Counted from the stretch's first letter, positions 21,769 to 30,067 are shown. The stretch: 37,352 nucleotides of DNA from a virus (IMGVR_UViG_3300046616_000099:1-37352), one strand, 5' to 3'. Numbers and translations: made by a program. Notes: a model not told the origin generated them from the sequence alone.

Positions 21769-23777
21769 CAGTTGCCCCCTTTCCCGGCCAGGTCTTTCAG
21801 GTTCGGATTGATCGCGTCGCGCACCTTGCGGCGGGTGTTGGCCGACTTGATGGCCTGCGCGGTGTAGTTCACCGCCTTGCCGATGATCGGCGTGCCCTTG
21901 GCATAGCCCGCAATGTCGTCCAGCTTGCGCATCAGGGCGCTGGCGGTGTTGGAGCTGTTCACGGTGCCGGTCGGGCTGGTGTAAATGTCGATCGCCACGT
22001 CGCGCAGGTCGCGCACTTTCTCGGCGCCGGCCTTCCCGAAGATCACGTCCAGCTTTCCATCCTTGTCGAGCTCACGCACCAGGGCGTCGATCTTGGCGGG
22101 CGATCCGGTGCGGGCGCCGGTGCTGTCCACATTCAGGTTCTTCTGCATCTCATCCTTGATGTGGTTGACCACCGCACCGCGCAGGTCTTTCGCGGCCTGC
22201 TGGCCAGCGGCAACCACTTCCGGCGCCGTGCCGACCGGGTGGGCCTCGAGCACGCGGAAGACGTGGCGCACGTCGTCGGTGCTGCCGTTCAGGATGGAAT
22301 GCTTGAACACGTCTTCATAGGCCACGGCGCGGTCCTTCGTGCCCGGTTTCGTGCGCAGGGCCTTGTCGATCACGTCGCGGTTCGTGAACTCGTTGCTGTA
22401 GTTCTCGTAGGCCCGGCGCGCCTGCTTGAACAGGTCGCCGCCCTTGCCTTCCTGCGCGGCGTCGATCAGGGCCTTGGCTTCTTTCCCGAACACGACGTTC
22501 GGCGTGCCGGGTTCGGCCAGCTTGTTGATCGCCTGGCGCAGGTCTTCCGATGCGTCCAGCGTCATCACCGTGCGCTTCGGCTTCGGGGTCAGGGTCAGGT
22601 TATCCAGGCCACCGCCTTCCACCTTGGCATTCTGCTTTAGCTCGTTTTCGATGGCGGTCACGATCGGCGCCAGCTTGTCCTTCCCCTTGTTTTTCGCGAC
22701 CCATTCGGCCAGTCCGGACACGTCCACCTGGTTCTGCATTTCGCCGGCCGTGCGCGCTTGCTGGTACAGGTCGCGGATCTCTGCCTTCTTGGCCGCATCC
22801 TTCGCTTCCAGGGCCGCCACGACAGACTTGCCGACCTGGCGCTGGCTGTACGCTTCGGCGCCGGTCGCGTCGGCACCTTCGTCCAGCTTTTGCATAAACC
22901 GTGCGTTCTGGTCCTCGTAGTGGGCGTTCAGTGGCGCGCCCTCCTTCTGCTTGGCGGTCTCGCGTTCGAACGCGATCTGTTGACGATCGCGGGTCAGTTG
23001 GCCTTTCGTCGGCGGGATGTCGAATTGCTGGAAGCGTGCAGCGCGCTGCGCAACCTGCGATGTTTCGGCCGCACCGACACCGGACAGCTGCGACGGCGCG
23101 CGCACCAGGTCGCGCAGGCTCGGGCCCTTCGCGGCCACGGCAGCGGCGTCGGCGGCGTTCTGGGTCGCTGCGGTGGCCGCTGCAGCACCGCGCACGGCGC
23201 GCGTGGCGTTGCCGGCGGCGTTGGCCATGGCGTTCAGCTCGGGCAGCGCCAGGCCGCCCACACCGCTGTCCTGCGCCGCCTGGCCGATCAGCTGGGACAG
23301 CTTGGCGCCGGTCTGGGTGCGCGGCTGGTAGGTCATCGAGTTGGCCACGCCTTCGACGGTCTTGTTAATCTCGGCGTCGCTCGATCCCTTCCCGGTCGTG
23401 ATTTTCTTGGCCGCAGCCTTCCCCAGCCCGGCGACTGCACCGGCCAGGCCGCCAGCGATGCCGGTGGCCATCGTGATCGGCGTTTCAACCACGCCCAGCA
23501 CCTTGTCGAACACGTCGCCGGGCAGGCCTTTCCGGCCCATGGCGACGTCGACGCCGTTTATTGGTCGCTCTTCCTGCACTGGCGCACGCGCGGCCTCTGG
23601 ACGGCCCTGCGCGTCGTAGCCAGGCACGCCAGCCAGTTGCGGATTCGGTGCGGCCGCAGCCGGCGCGGCGGCAAGTTGCTGCTGCAGGATGCCGAAGGCC
23701 TGCTCCTTCGTCGCACCGTCAGGGCCCTGGATGCGGTATTTCTTGCCCTCGGGTGACGTGAATTCGAAGGTGGGCAT
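21768..23777 (-). CDS. Large internal virion (ejection) protein
   Basis: The 669-aa protein starts PTFEFTSPEGKKYRIQGPDG, followed by a TKEQAF helix, an N-terminus I know from large podovirus internal proteins. Around residues 98-125 is a glycine-rich hydrophobic segment (TPITMATGIAGGLAGAVAGLG) that could enter a membrane; the rest is long charged helices. It lies in the place of the P22 ejection proteins gp20/gp16 and should be expelled with the DNA to form the conduit across the envelope. Overlapping start and stop codons link it to the next virion genes. Function is inferred from order and composition. Confidence 0.75.
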   Translation of the reverse strand: MPTFEFTSPEGKKYRIQGPDGATKEQAFGILQQQLAAAPAAAAPNPQLAGVPGYDAQGRPEAARAPVQEERPINGVDVAMGRKGLPGDVFDKVLGVVETPITMATGIAGGLAGAVAGLGKAAAKKITTGKGSSDAEINKTVEGVANSMTYQPRTQTGAKLSQLIGQAAQDSGVGGLALPELNAMANAAGNATRAVRGAAAATAATQNAADAAAVAAKGPSLRDLVRAPSQLSGVGAAETSQVAQRAARFQQFDIPPTKGQLTRDRQQIAFERETAKQKEGAPLNAHYEDQNARFMQKLDEGADATGAEAYSQRQVGKSVVAALEAKDAAKKAEIRDLYQQARTAGEMQNQVDVSGLAEWVAKNKGKDKLAPIVTAIENELKQNAKVEGGGLDNLTLTPKPKRTVMTLDASEDLRQAINKLAEPGTPNVVFGKEAKALIDAAQEGKGGDLFKQARRAYENYSNEFTNRDVIDKALRTKPGTKDRAVAYEDVFKHSILNGSTDDVRHVFRVLEAHPVGTAPEVVAAGQQAAKDLRGAVVNHIKDEMQKNLNVDSTGARTGSPAKIDALVRELDKDGKLDVIFGKAGAEKVRDLRDVAIDIYTSPTGTVNSSNTASALMRKLDDIAGYAKGTPIIGKAVNYTAQAIKSANTRRKVRDAINPNLKDLAGKGGN

Positions 23778-25198
23778 CAGTGGACCTCCTGCACCGACCA
23801 GCCGGTAGGCACCGCAGGCGCAGCAGCTGCCGGCGCCGCGCCGTGGCCACCCTTGCCGCTGATCTGGCCGCGCAAGTTGTCACGGACGTGCTGCGGCGCC
23901 GCCTTGGCCGCTTTGATCTCCTGCTGCATCTGGTCCACGATCGCCTCGTAGGCCTGTTGGCTCTTCGCCGTCGACAGCATTTCACGCGCATGCTCGTTGT
24001 CCGACACGGTGGCCTTGCCGCCTCGAGCCATGGCGCCCGCGTAGGCGGTGGCCAGGCCGATGTTTGCGGTCGCGAAGCGGTTCATGTCCGGATCGTTGGT
24101 CTGGTTGTTGAAGAGCACCTGCGCGCGGCCGAACGGCAGGAAGCCAGAGCGCGACACCTTGCGGCCGGCCTCGATCGCCAGCGGCGCCAGCTGGTCGGCC
24201 TCGGCGGCGGCGTTTTCGATCCGCGCGCTGATGGTGCCCGACGTGCGCAGCCCGGCCTTCTGACCCTGGTAGTCAGCGTTGACGGCGGCCAGGTCGGCGC
24301 CGGTCATTCCACGCTTCTGCGCTTCGTCGGCGACGGCACCGCGCAGCGCCAGCAGGTTCGCGGCGCCCTGCTTGCCGCGGCCCAGGTTCTGATAAACGGT
24401 GGTGTCGCCCTTCAGGGCCTGGTCGACCATGAAGGCCAGCCGTTTCGGGTCGATATTCGCTTCGGTGTCGCTGCCGTCGTTGCGGTCGCTGACCATCTGC
24501 GTCACCTTGACCTGGTTGGCGCGGTTGGCCACGCCCTCGGCGGCGATGCGCTGGTTCGTTGCGATGTTGTCGGGGCTCTGGGTCTTGGCCAGCGTCGACA
24601 GGGTGGTGGTCTGGTTGGTGATCGGGTTGGTGCCCTGCGTGACGATCTGCCCGCCGGCGTCTTTGGTCTCGATCTTCGAAAGCTGGTCTTTCGCTGCCAC
24701 GGCCGACTGGAATGCCTGCGTGGCCAGGCCCTGGATCTGCTCGGGCGTCGCCGCGTCGATCTTGGCCAGGTGGTCGGCGACGTGATCGGGCGTCAGCACG
24801 CCATTCTGGCCCAGCCAGTTCACGGCGGCCGCCGCGTTTTCCTTGGTCGGGAACTGGCGCACGTAGCCGAAGGCCTGGCCAGCCAGGTCGATCTGCTTGT
24901 GGGCGGTTTCCAGCTGCTTCGCGCGGGTCTCGGCGCCGGTCTTGTCCAGATCCGCTTGGCGCTTCGCTTCCGCGCTGTAGGCAGCGGGCGACACGCCGGC
25001 CAGGGCGGACAGACGGGCAGCGCCGTCGGTCGGGTTGGCAGCGAAGGCGGCGCGGGCGGCCTGGTCATCGGTGCGCGACTGGTCAGAGGCTTGCGCCTTC
25101 GCTGCCAGGTCGCGCAGCGTGTACGCCTTGGACTGCAGGGTGACCGGGTCTTCGAACTGCGGCATGGTCGCCTGAAGTGCTACGAGTGGTTGCGGCAT
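23777..25198 (-). CDS. Internal virion (ejection) protein
   Basis: The 473-aa protein is almost entirely helical, rich in Ala and Gln, with the start PQPLVALQATMPQFEDPVTL. ATG 25198 has GAGGAA six bases upstream and is preferred over an earlier TTG. Repeated Gln-rich helices and the place directly after the p32/gp7-like gene correspond to the middle ejection protein of P22-like phages (gp20 position). It has no enzymatic motif. The stop overlaps the next start as TGATG. Confidence 0.7.
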   Translation of the reverse strand: MPQPLVALQATMPQFEDPVTLQSKAYTLRDLAAKAQASDQSRTDDQAARAAFAANPTDGAARLSALAGVSPAAYSAEAKRQADLDKTGAETRAKQLETAHKQIDLAGQAFGYVRQFPTKENAAAAVNWLGQNGVLTPDHVADHLAKIDAATPEQIQGLATQAFQSAVAAKDQLSKIETKDAGGQIVTQGTNPITNQTTTLSTLAKTQSPDNIATNQRIAAEGVANRANQVKVTQMVSDRNDGSDTEANIDPKRLAFMVDQALKGDTTVYQNLGRGKQGAANLLALRGAVADEAQKRGMTGADLAAVNADYQGQKAGLRTSGTISARIENAAAEADQLAPLAIEAGRKVSRSGFLPFGRAQVLFNNQTNDPDMNRFATANIGLATAYAGAMARGGKATVSDNEHAREMLSTAKSQQAYEAIVDQMQQEIKAAKAAPQHVRDNLRGQISGKGGHGAAPAAAAPAVPTGWSVQEVH

Positions 25199-25209
25199 GG
25201 TGGTTCCTC

Positions 25210-25905
25210 TCAATACAGGACGTTGGCGACCGAACCGCTGGCGGCACCGGCGACAGGGGCCTTCGGCAGCAGCGAATTCAGCATGTAGTAGTTGCCGATC
25301 TGGCCCACGGCGCCGTTCACGGCGTTGGCGGTACCGACGTATCCGGACGCGCGCGCGGTGCCGGCGCTCTGGATCGCGTCGCCAGCCTGTGTGGCGTAGG
25401 CCTGGCCGGCGGCGCTGGTCGCGTTGGTGGCGGTCTGGCCGACACCGGCGACACTGGCCAGGCGGTTGAACCTGGTGCTGACGTCGTTGTTGTAGCGGTC
25501 GTAGGCCTTGCCGTATTCCTGGCTTGCCTGGTCGCTGTTGAAGCGCGCCAGTGCCTTCAGGGTGGCGCCGGAATAGCGCGAACCGCGCGCGGCCGCCGCG
25601 TTGTTGATGCCCTTCTCGCCCTGATCCAGCCGGAACTGATAGCCCGGGTCGGCCTGGTAGTCGGCCATGGTGAACGACTTCGTGAACTCGCCGCCCGGGG
25701 CCAGGCCGCCACTCAGAGACGAAAGCGCGGTGCTACCGGCCGCGCGCCATGGCGCCTGGTCTTCGCGGGTTTGCAGATACTGCTGGTATGACAGTTCGCC
25801 GGCCTTGTCGGCGGCGGCGGCCTGCGTGTTGGCGGCGCTCTTTGATGCGCTGGAACTGATCAGGGCGCCCCCGATCGAGCCAGCTACTACTGCGGCAGCT
25901 ACCAT
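25210..25905 (-). CDS. DNA transfer protein, p32/gp7-like
   Basis: The 231-aa protein begins with a Gly/Ala membrane-active segment (AAAVVAGSIGGALISSSASKSA), then AANTQAAAADKAGELSYQQYLQTREDQAPWR and GYQFRLDQGEKGINNAAAARG, patterns typical of proteins annotated DNA transfer protein p32 in podovirus-like phages and of P22 gp7-type ejection proteins. It should be packaged inside the head and injected first. GGAG lies six bases before the ATG, which is one base after the GNAT stop. Confidence 0.82.
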   Translation of the reverse strand: MVAAAVVAGSIGGALISSSASKSAANTQAAAADKAGELSYQQYLQTREDQAPWRAAGSTALSSLSGGLAPGGEFTKSFTMADYQADPGYQFRLDQGEKGINNAAAARGSRYSGATLKALARFNSDQASQEYGKAYDRYNNDVSTRFNRLASVAGVGQTATNATSAAGQAYATQAGDAIQSAGTARASGYVGTANAVNGAVGQIGNYYMLNSLLPKAPVAGAASGSVANVLY

Positions 25906-25906
25906 G

Positions 25907-26362
25907 TCACTCTCCGATCCATTTGCTGTAATAGGTTTCCACCGGCGCGGCGCCGATGCGTTTGAACAGCGCGCTGGCGTCGGCCTGGATCTTCGAACCC
26001 ATGAACCAGCGCTGCACGCCGCGGCGGCGTAATTCGGTCTCCACGAAGCGGAACATGCGCACGCCAGCGCTGCCGGTGCGCTTGTCGGGGTGGACGTAGA
26101 AAATGTCCATCGTGCAGGTCAGGCAGGTGCTGTAATGCAGGCCCGGGGCGATGAAGCCGATGAAGTAGCCGACCAGCTGGCCGGCGTCGCGCAGGGTGAC
26201 GAACAGCAGGCCGCCGGCACGCTCGCGGTCGATGTAATCGCCATAGCGCGGCGACAGCGGCACCTTGTCCTGGTTCAGGGCCAGCTCGCGGTAGTGCAGC
26301 GGCAGCAGTACCTGCAGCTCGGCCAGCCGTTCTTCGAACGATTCGACGTGGCAGGTGATCAT
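25907..26362 (-). CDS. GNAT-family N-acetyltransferase
   Basis: The 151-aa protein (from ATG 26362) has a GNAT fold outline: an N-terminal helix pair, the strand GGLLFVTLRDAGQLVGYFIGFIA, the strand TCTMDIFYVHPDKRTGSAGVRMFRFVE with the acetyl-CoA loop RTGSAG in the Q/R-x-x-G-x-G/A position, and a final YYSKWI. It would transfer an acetyl group to an unknown amine. Its ATG overlaps the stop of the hydroxylase-like gene (ATGA), so the two enzymes are made together inside the virion operon, suggesting that they modify a virion or host protein during assembly. Substrate unknown. Confidence 0.82.
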   Translation of the reverse strand: MITCHVESFEERLAELQVLLPLHYRELALNQDKVPLSPRYGDYIDRERAGGLLFVTLRDAGQLVGYFIGFIAPGLHYSTCLTCTMDIFYVHPDKRTGSAGVRMFRFVETELRRRGVQRWFMGSKIQADASALFKRIGAAPVETYYSKWIGE

Positions 26363-26928
26363 TTGGACGTCCTGATATCCACGATCATGTGGATCCGGTC
26401 TTCGGCGCTGTTGTTGATGACTTCGTGTTCTTCGCTGTTGTCGAACCACCAGACTTCACCGGGCGCCATGTAGACCTGCTCATCACCAGCACGGAAGACC
26501 ACGCCCGGCTTGCTCTGCAGGACAATGTGGAAGCGGTCGTAGTAGTCGGCGTGCGCCGCGGTGTCGCGGTGCGGGTAGATCACGCCGCCCGGGGCGATCT
26601 TGTTGATCATCACGCGGCCCAGGCGTTCGCCGCCCACGTAGGTCATCAGGTCCATCACCAGCGGGCGCGCCTCGGGCAGCAGCTTGTAGGCCGGGTAGTC
26701 CACGTTTTCGTGCTGGTCGTAGGTGGCCAGGTGCTGCTGCAGCGCTTCCTCGGTTTCGTGCACGGTCTTGACCGGGAAGCGCAGCATGATCGACTCGATC
26801 GCGGCAAATGGGCCCTGCGGGTAGTCGCGCAGGTAGGTGTCTTCCTTCCAGAGTTCGGGTCGACGCTGGATGGCCAGCAGCAGGCGGGTGACGTCGAGAC
26901 CGCCGGAAAGGCGCAGGAAGTTTTTCAT
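26359..26928 (-). CDS. Aspartyl/asparaginyl beta-hydroxylase-like 2-oxoglutarate oxygenase
   Basis: The 189-aa protein (from ATG 26928, AGGAC upstream) carries the iron and 2-oxoglutarate site of PF05118: H120 and D122 in YPHRDT, HIVLQSKPG, the WWFDNSEEHEV segment with H168, and R178 in DRIHMIVDI. All three iron ligands and the Arg are present, so it is probably active. The family hydroxylates Asp or Asn side chains, though small bacterial and phage members have largely unknown targets. It is coupled to the GNAT gene downstream and lies between the adaptor and ejection protein genes; a virion protein is a plausible substrate, by inference only. Confidence 0.88.
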   Translation of the reverse strand: MKNFLRLSGGLDVTRLLLAIQRRPELWKEDTYLRDYPQGPFAAIESIMLRFPVKTVHETEEALQQHLATYDQHENVDYPAYKLLPEARPLVMDLMTYVGGERLGRVMINKIAPGGVIYPHRDTAAHADYYDRFHIVLQSKPGVVFRAGDEQVYMAPGEVWWFDNSEEHEVINNSAEDRIHMIVDIRTSK

Positions 26929-26956
26929 GTGGTGTCCTATGTTTGAATGTCGGCGG

Positions 26957-27673
26957 TCAGGTGCCTGCGCGCCAGTCCCAGCCGCCTCCGCCGCCGGATG
27001 CGTCCAGCTCGGCGGATTCGTGGGAAAGCGTGGCGGGCTCGATGTTGGCGCGCTTGATGCTACCGAGGGCACCAGCCACGTCGTCCTTCAAGTTCTGCAG
27101 CTCCTGCGCGCCCAGGCCCGGGTAGTCGGTGCGCAGCTCCCAGGTCAGCATGAGGCGGATCAGGCGCCGATAGCCGGGCGGCAGGTCGAACGTGTCGGTC
27201 AGGGCGCTGGCTGCGGTGAATTGCTTGCGCTGGCTGATCGTCAGCACGCCGGCCTGGTAAGGCACCGGGTACAGCTGCACCGTCGCGTTCGGATAGCCGT
27301 TATCGAAGGCCATCCATTCAGGGACGCCGGTGGTCTGCTTCACTGCCAGAGCGTCGTATTCGGCCTGCGGCACGACGTCGACCGGGTAATCCACGCCCAA
27401 GTAAGTCACGCGGGCCGAGTCGATCGAGTTCATGCCCAGCGGACGCTGGCCGACGCCGCCGGGGCCGATCAGGTAGGTCGATTGGTTGGCCACCAGCGGC
27501 ACCACGGCGTCGACGCTCGCGAACACGGCCAGGTTCTGGATCGAAAGCGCCTCGAGCACGTCGTTGAACTTGTCCAGGGCGTCCGTCGTCATGTCGGGGC
27601 CCGGGGTCTCGCCGACGGCGAGCGCCTTGACGCTTACCAGTGCTGCCGTGATCAGGTCCAGAACCGCGGCCAT
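26957..27673 (-). CDS. Head-to-tail adaptor, gp4-like tail accessory factor candidate
   Basis: The 238-aa protein starts with two helices (ALVSVKALAVGETPGPDMTTDALDKF), then short strands and the segment FDLPPGYRRLIRLMLTWELR, followed by a long helix and a glycine-rich tail ending GGGGWDW. The order (after coat, before ejection genes) and the helical bundle match P22 gp4, the first protein to bind the portal after packaging, though this one is longer (gp4 is 166 aa). The start lies three bases after the previous stop. Confidence 0.65.
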   Translation of the reverse strand: MAAVLDLITAALVSVKALAVGETPGPDMTTDALDKFNDVLEALSIQNLAVFASVDAVVPLVANQSTYLIGPGGVGQRPLGMNSIDSARVTYLGVDYPVDVVPQAEYDALAVKQTTGVPEWMAFDNGYPNATVQLYPVPYQAGVLTISQRKQFTAASALTDTFDLPPGYRRLIRLMLTWELRTDYPGLGAQELQNLKDDVAGALGSIKRANIEPATLSHESAELDASGGGGGWDWRAGT

Positions 27674-27676
27674 GAT

Positions 27677-28270
27677 TTACGCGCCTTCCTTGGTGCCGCG
27701 CGTGCGCTTGGCAGGTGCTGCCGGCAGCGTCGCGGCGTCGCCAGTTGCTGCGCCCTCTGCAGCTGGCGAAGCGGCGCCGGTGTCGCCACCGATATCGCCA
27801 GTTCCTGCGGTGGTGCCGGCGCCGGCCGCGCGCTGCGCTTCGAATTCGGCACGCTCGCGGGTCAGGGCTTCACGGTCCTGCTTGATCGCTTCGCGCTCCT
27901 GAACAAACTGCACAGCGTATTTCGACACGTTCTCTTCGTGCGCGGTGCGGTCAGCGGCCAACTGCGTGCGCAGGGCGGTCAGGCGGTTTTCTTCGGCCTG
28001 CACATGGGCGGTGAACTCGTCCACGGCTTCGTCCAGGGACTGGCGGCGCTCGGCTTCATCGGCGATCGCGGTGCTGTTGTCGCCGGTGCCGGCGTCCAGG
28101 TTCACGCCAGGAATCGCGGCTGCAGCGGTAACGACGGCCGGCGCGCCGCCGATGGCTTCGGGCAGATACTCTTCGGGCATCTGGGCCAGTTGCTCGGCGT
28201 TGGCCACCACCACCTGCGCGTGCGGGTTGCTGCGGTGGGTCAGGGTCATCGGAAATTGCAGGGTTTGCAT
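27677..28270 (-). CDS. Hypothetical coiled-coil virion-region protein
   Basis: The 197-aa product (ATG 28270, GGAG eight bases upstream) has an N-terminal TLQFPMTLTHRSNPHAQVVV segment, a predicted coiled coil at about 90-155 (EENRLTALRTQLAADRTAHEEN, QEREAIKQDREALTRERAEF) and an Ala/Gly-rich tail ending PAKRTRGTKEGA. The longer upstream frame runs through two hairpins and is not coding. It lies after the terminator-like hairpin that follows the coat cluster, so it is expected to be made at lower level than coat. Function unknown. Confidence 0.6.
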   Translation of the reverse strand: MQTLQFPMTLTHRSNPHAQVVVANAEQLAQMPEEYLPEAIGGAPAVVTAAAAIPGVNLDAGTGDNSTAIADEAERRQSLDEAVDEFTAHVQAEENRLTALRTQLAADRTAHEENVSKYAVQFVQEREAIKQDREALTRERAEFEAQRAAGAGTTAGTGDIGGDTGAASPAAEGAATGDAATLPAAPAKRTRGTKEGA

Positions 28271-28282
28271 GTGCGTTGCTCC

Positions 28283-28317
28283 AAAAATGCCCGGCGCATC
28301 GTGGTGATGGGCCGGGC
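28283..28317 (-). terminator. Terminator-like hairpin downstream of coat cluster
   Basis: On the minus strand GCCCGGC.CATC and its complement (28289-28317) form a stem of about eleven pairs with one mismatch and a five-base loop, followed by ATTTTTGG. It ends a few bases before the GGAG of the next gene. It could end most transcripts after the coat-adjacent gene and thereby set the high coat-to-adaptor ratio. Confidence 0.7.
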
Positions 28318-28328
28318 CGGGTGGGGGG

Positions 28329-28346
28329 TTCCCGCTTACGCGGGAA
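28329..28346. repeat. REP-like inverted repeat
   Basis: TTCCCGC-TTAC-GCGGGAA is a perfect seven-pair hairpin of the ATTCCCGCG..AGCGGGAA type that occurs dispersed between genes in many beta- and gammaproteobacterial chromosomes. Its usual spurious translation (HSRVSGNP) appears in the unused upstream frame. It lies just after the stop of the coat-adjacent gene. Confidence 0.6.
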
Positions 28347-28350
28347 TGCT

Positions 28351-28749
28351 TCAGTTGGCGACGGTCAGGCCCGGGGTCGCGATAATGACCCAATCCACGA
28401 TCACCGCCGCAGTCGCGTTGGCGTTGCCGTAGATGGTCACGGAGCCAGCGGCCGGCACGATGCGCACCAGGCTTGTCAGGGTGCCGTCGGCGGCGGCCTG
28501 CGCGATGTTCGCGGATACTTTCGTGTTCGCGTCGACGTACTGGTTGGTGATGGTCACCGAACCGGCGCCAGCCGGGATAGCGACGGTGCCGGTCATCAGG
28601 TTGGCCGTGACGTTGCCAGGGGTGACGTTGGCCTTGAGCGCGGCAGATGCCAAGCCTTGGGCAATGAGGGCGTTCTCGAGGCTGGAAGCGGTCGCGGTGA
28701 TGGTGCCGGCCAGCAGGCCCATGTAGCTGCGATTGAGGGTGATTGCCAT
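28351..28749 (-). CDS. Small coat-adjacent protein, possible decoration protein
   Basis: The 132-aa protein (ATG 28749, AGGAA upstream) is beta-rich and low in charge: repeated VTITNQYVDANTKV, SVTIYGNANATAAVIVDWVIIA. It follows the coat gene by 70 bp and is enclosed with it between a UUCG hairpin and the terminator at 28283-28317. Size, strand-rich composition and position suit a head decoration or stabilisation protein, but no family is recognised. Confidence 0.6.
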   Translation of the reverse strand: MAITLNRSYMGLLAGTITATASSLENALIAQGLASAALKANVTPGNVTANLMTGTVAIPAGAGSVTITNQYVDANTKVSANIAQAAADGTLTSLVRIVPAAGSVTIYGNANATAAVIVDWVIIATPGLTVAN

Positions 28750-28783
28750 GTTGCGGTTCCTTCGAAAAAAGGGGATGGATTGC

Positions 28784-28801
28784 GCGGGGCCGAAGCCCCG
28801 C
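28784..28801 (-). other. UUCG-tetraloop hairpin after coat gene
   Basis: On the minus strand GCGGGGC-TTCG-GCCCCGC is a perfect seven-pair stem with an exceptionally stable UUCG loop, in the 70-bp gap after the coat stop. A CCCCTTTTTT run follows eight bases later. It may protect coat mRNA from 3' exonucleases or partly terminate transcription. Confidence 0.65.
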
Positions 28802-28819
28802 ATTCGACTACCAGGCCTA

Positions 28820-30034
28820 TCAGACCGTGTAGTACTTGGCCGACAGCTCGGGGTAGGTGGCGGCCCAGCCGAACAGCACGTCGATACGCATGATCGACAC
28901 GTCGTTCGTGCCGTCGTAGTAGTCGGTGACCTTCAGCGTGAAGCCTTCGTTGGTCTCCTGGTGCGCCATGGCGCCGGTGCCGGCCTGCGGCATGGCCATC
29001 GGGACCATCGCCAGGGTGAACGCATCCTTGTGATAGGCCACGTTGGTCTGGTAGCTGGTCGACGCGGCGCCCACGATCAGGAAGTTCTGGCCGTTGGTCG
29101 GCGATGCTGTCACGTTCTGGAAGTTGCCCGATGGGACCAGTGCCGGCGAGACCGGGATTGCGGTGGCGCCAGCGGCCAGGTCGGCGGTCACCACGAACTG
29201 CGCCAGCACGCCGGTGCTGTTGCGGTTCTGCGGGTTGACGGCGAACACGCCCGGCCAGGTGATGACGGTGCCGCGGGTGATGGTGCCGCCCAGCGCTGCG
29301 ACGTTAATGGTGCTGCCGGTCTGGTTCGCACCGTTGACGGCGGTGCCGGTGACGACTTGCGTGCCGTTGGTGTGGCTGTCCACGTTCTGGTCCATGCCCA
29401 GGTTCAGGCCGAACGACGGCACCAGCAGGCCGCTGCTGTTCTGGTCCGTGATCATCTTCTGGCCGTTGAACAGGCCGGCCAGACCCTGCACCATGTAGCC
29501 GTTCGGGCGCGGTGCGGTGATCAGGGTGCGCTGGCCCTTGACGCGCGGCGCGCCCATTTCGTCCAGGCGGGCGTTCAGGTCGGTCATACCCTGGATCGCC
29601 AGCGCCTGGCTGTTCGGGGCGACGCCGGTGGGGTTCAGGGCGTTGAAGGTCGCGTAGTGCGCCAGCTGCAGGCCCTGACGGTCGATCTCGTTGGTGACGG
29701 TTTCCAGCGCGGCGGCGATCTTGTCTTCCAGCTTGGTCAGCGACAGGGTGCGCTCGTTGGTGTTGAACTGCAGATCGCAACCACCCTGCTGCAGGGTCAG
29801 CGGGATGGTCGGCTCGACGGTCGCCTGCGGGGTGGCGACGCGGCCGGCGCGGTATTGGTAGCGCGGCGGTTTCTTGATCTGGATGGTCTGGCCGGGCGCG
29901 TAGCCGCGGGCCATGTTCTCGGTGAACTCGTCCTCCCAATCGCGGTTCACGTTCTTGGAGAACGTGACCATGTTTTTGAGGATGTTCAGGGCTGCTTTCG
30001 AAACGATGCTCGAGGTGGCAAGTACGTTGGACAT
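28820..30034 (-). CDS. Major coat protein, P22-like
   Basis: The 404-aa protein matches the P22 coat family in outline: an N-terminal helix SSIVSKAALNILKNMVTFSKNVNRDWEDEF, then GQTIQIKKPPRY, the LTLQQGG..LQFNTNERTLSL stretch, EIDRQGLQLA, and a C-terminal IDVLFGWAATYPELSAKY. P22 coat is 430 aa. It should form the icosahedral shell on the scaffold and contain the extra inserted domain typical of the family at about residues 220-340. GGAA lies six bases upstream. Highest expression in the operon is expected from the flanking hairpins. Confidence 0.93.
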   Translation of the reverse strand: MSNVLATSSIVSKAALNILKNMVTFSKNVNRDWEDEFTENMARGYAPGQTIQIKKPPRYQYRAGRVATPQATVEPTIPLTLQQGGCDLQFNTNERTLSLTKLEDKIAAALETVTNEIDRQGLQLAHYATFNALNPTGVAPNSQALAIQGMTDLNARLDEMGAPRVKGQRTLITAPRPNGYMVQGLAGLFNGQKMITDQNSSGLLVPSFGLNLGMDQNVDSHTNGTQVVTGTAVNGANQTGSTINVAALGGTITRGTVITWPGVFAVNPQNRNSTGVLAQFVVTADLAAGATAIPVSPALVPSGNFQNVTASPTNGQNFLIVGAASTSYQTNVAYHKDAFTLAMVPMAMPQAGTGAMAHQETNEGFTLKVTDYYDGTNDVSIMRIDVLFGWAATYPELSAKYYTV

Positions 30035-30067
30035 GAAGGGTTCCGTTTCTATCTGGGTTGGGGTGGA

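Noticed and set aside
20068-21867. 599-codon rightward frame opposite the gp10-like gene
   Set aside because: Antisense shadow with biased composition; the minus-strand gp10-like gene explains the region.
28271-28393. Upstream extension of the coiled-coil gene (HSRVSGNPP translation)
   Set aside because: This extension reads through a REP-like hairpin and a terminator stem, the usual source of that spurious peptide; ATG 28270 has its own ribosome site.
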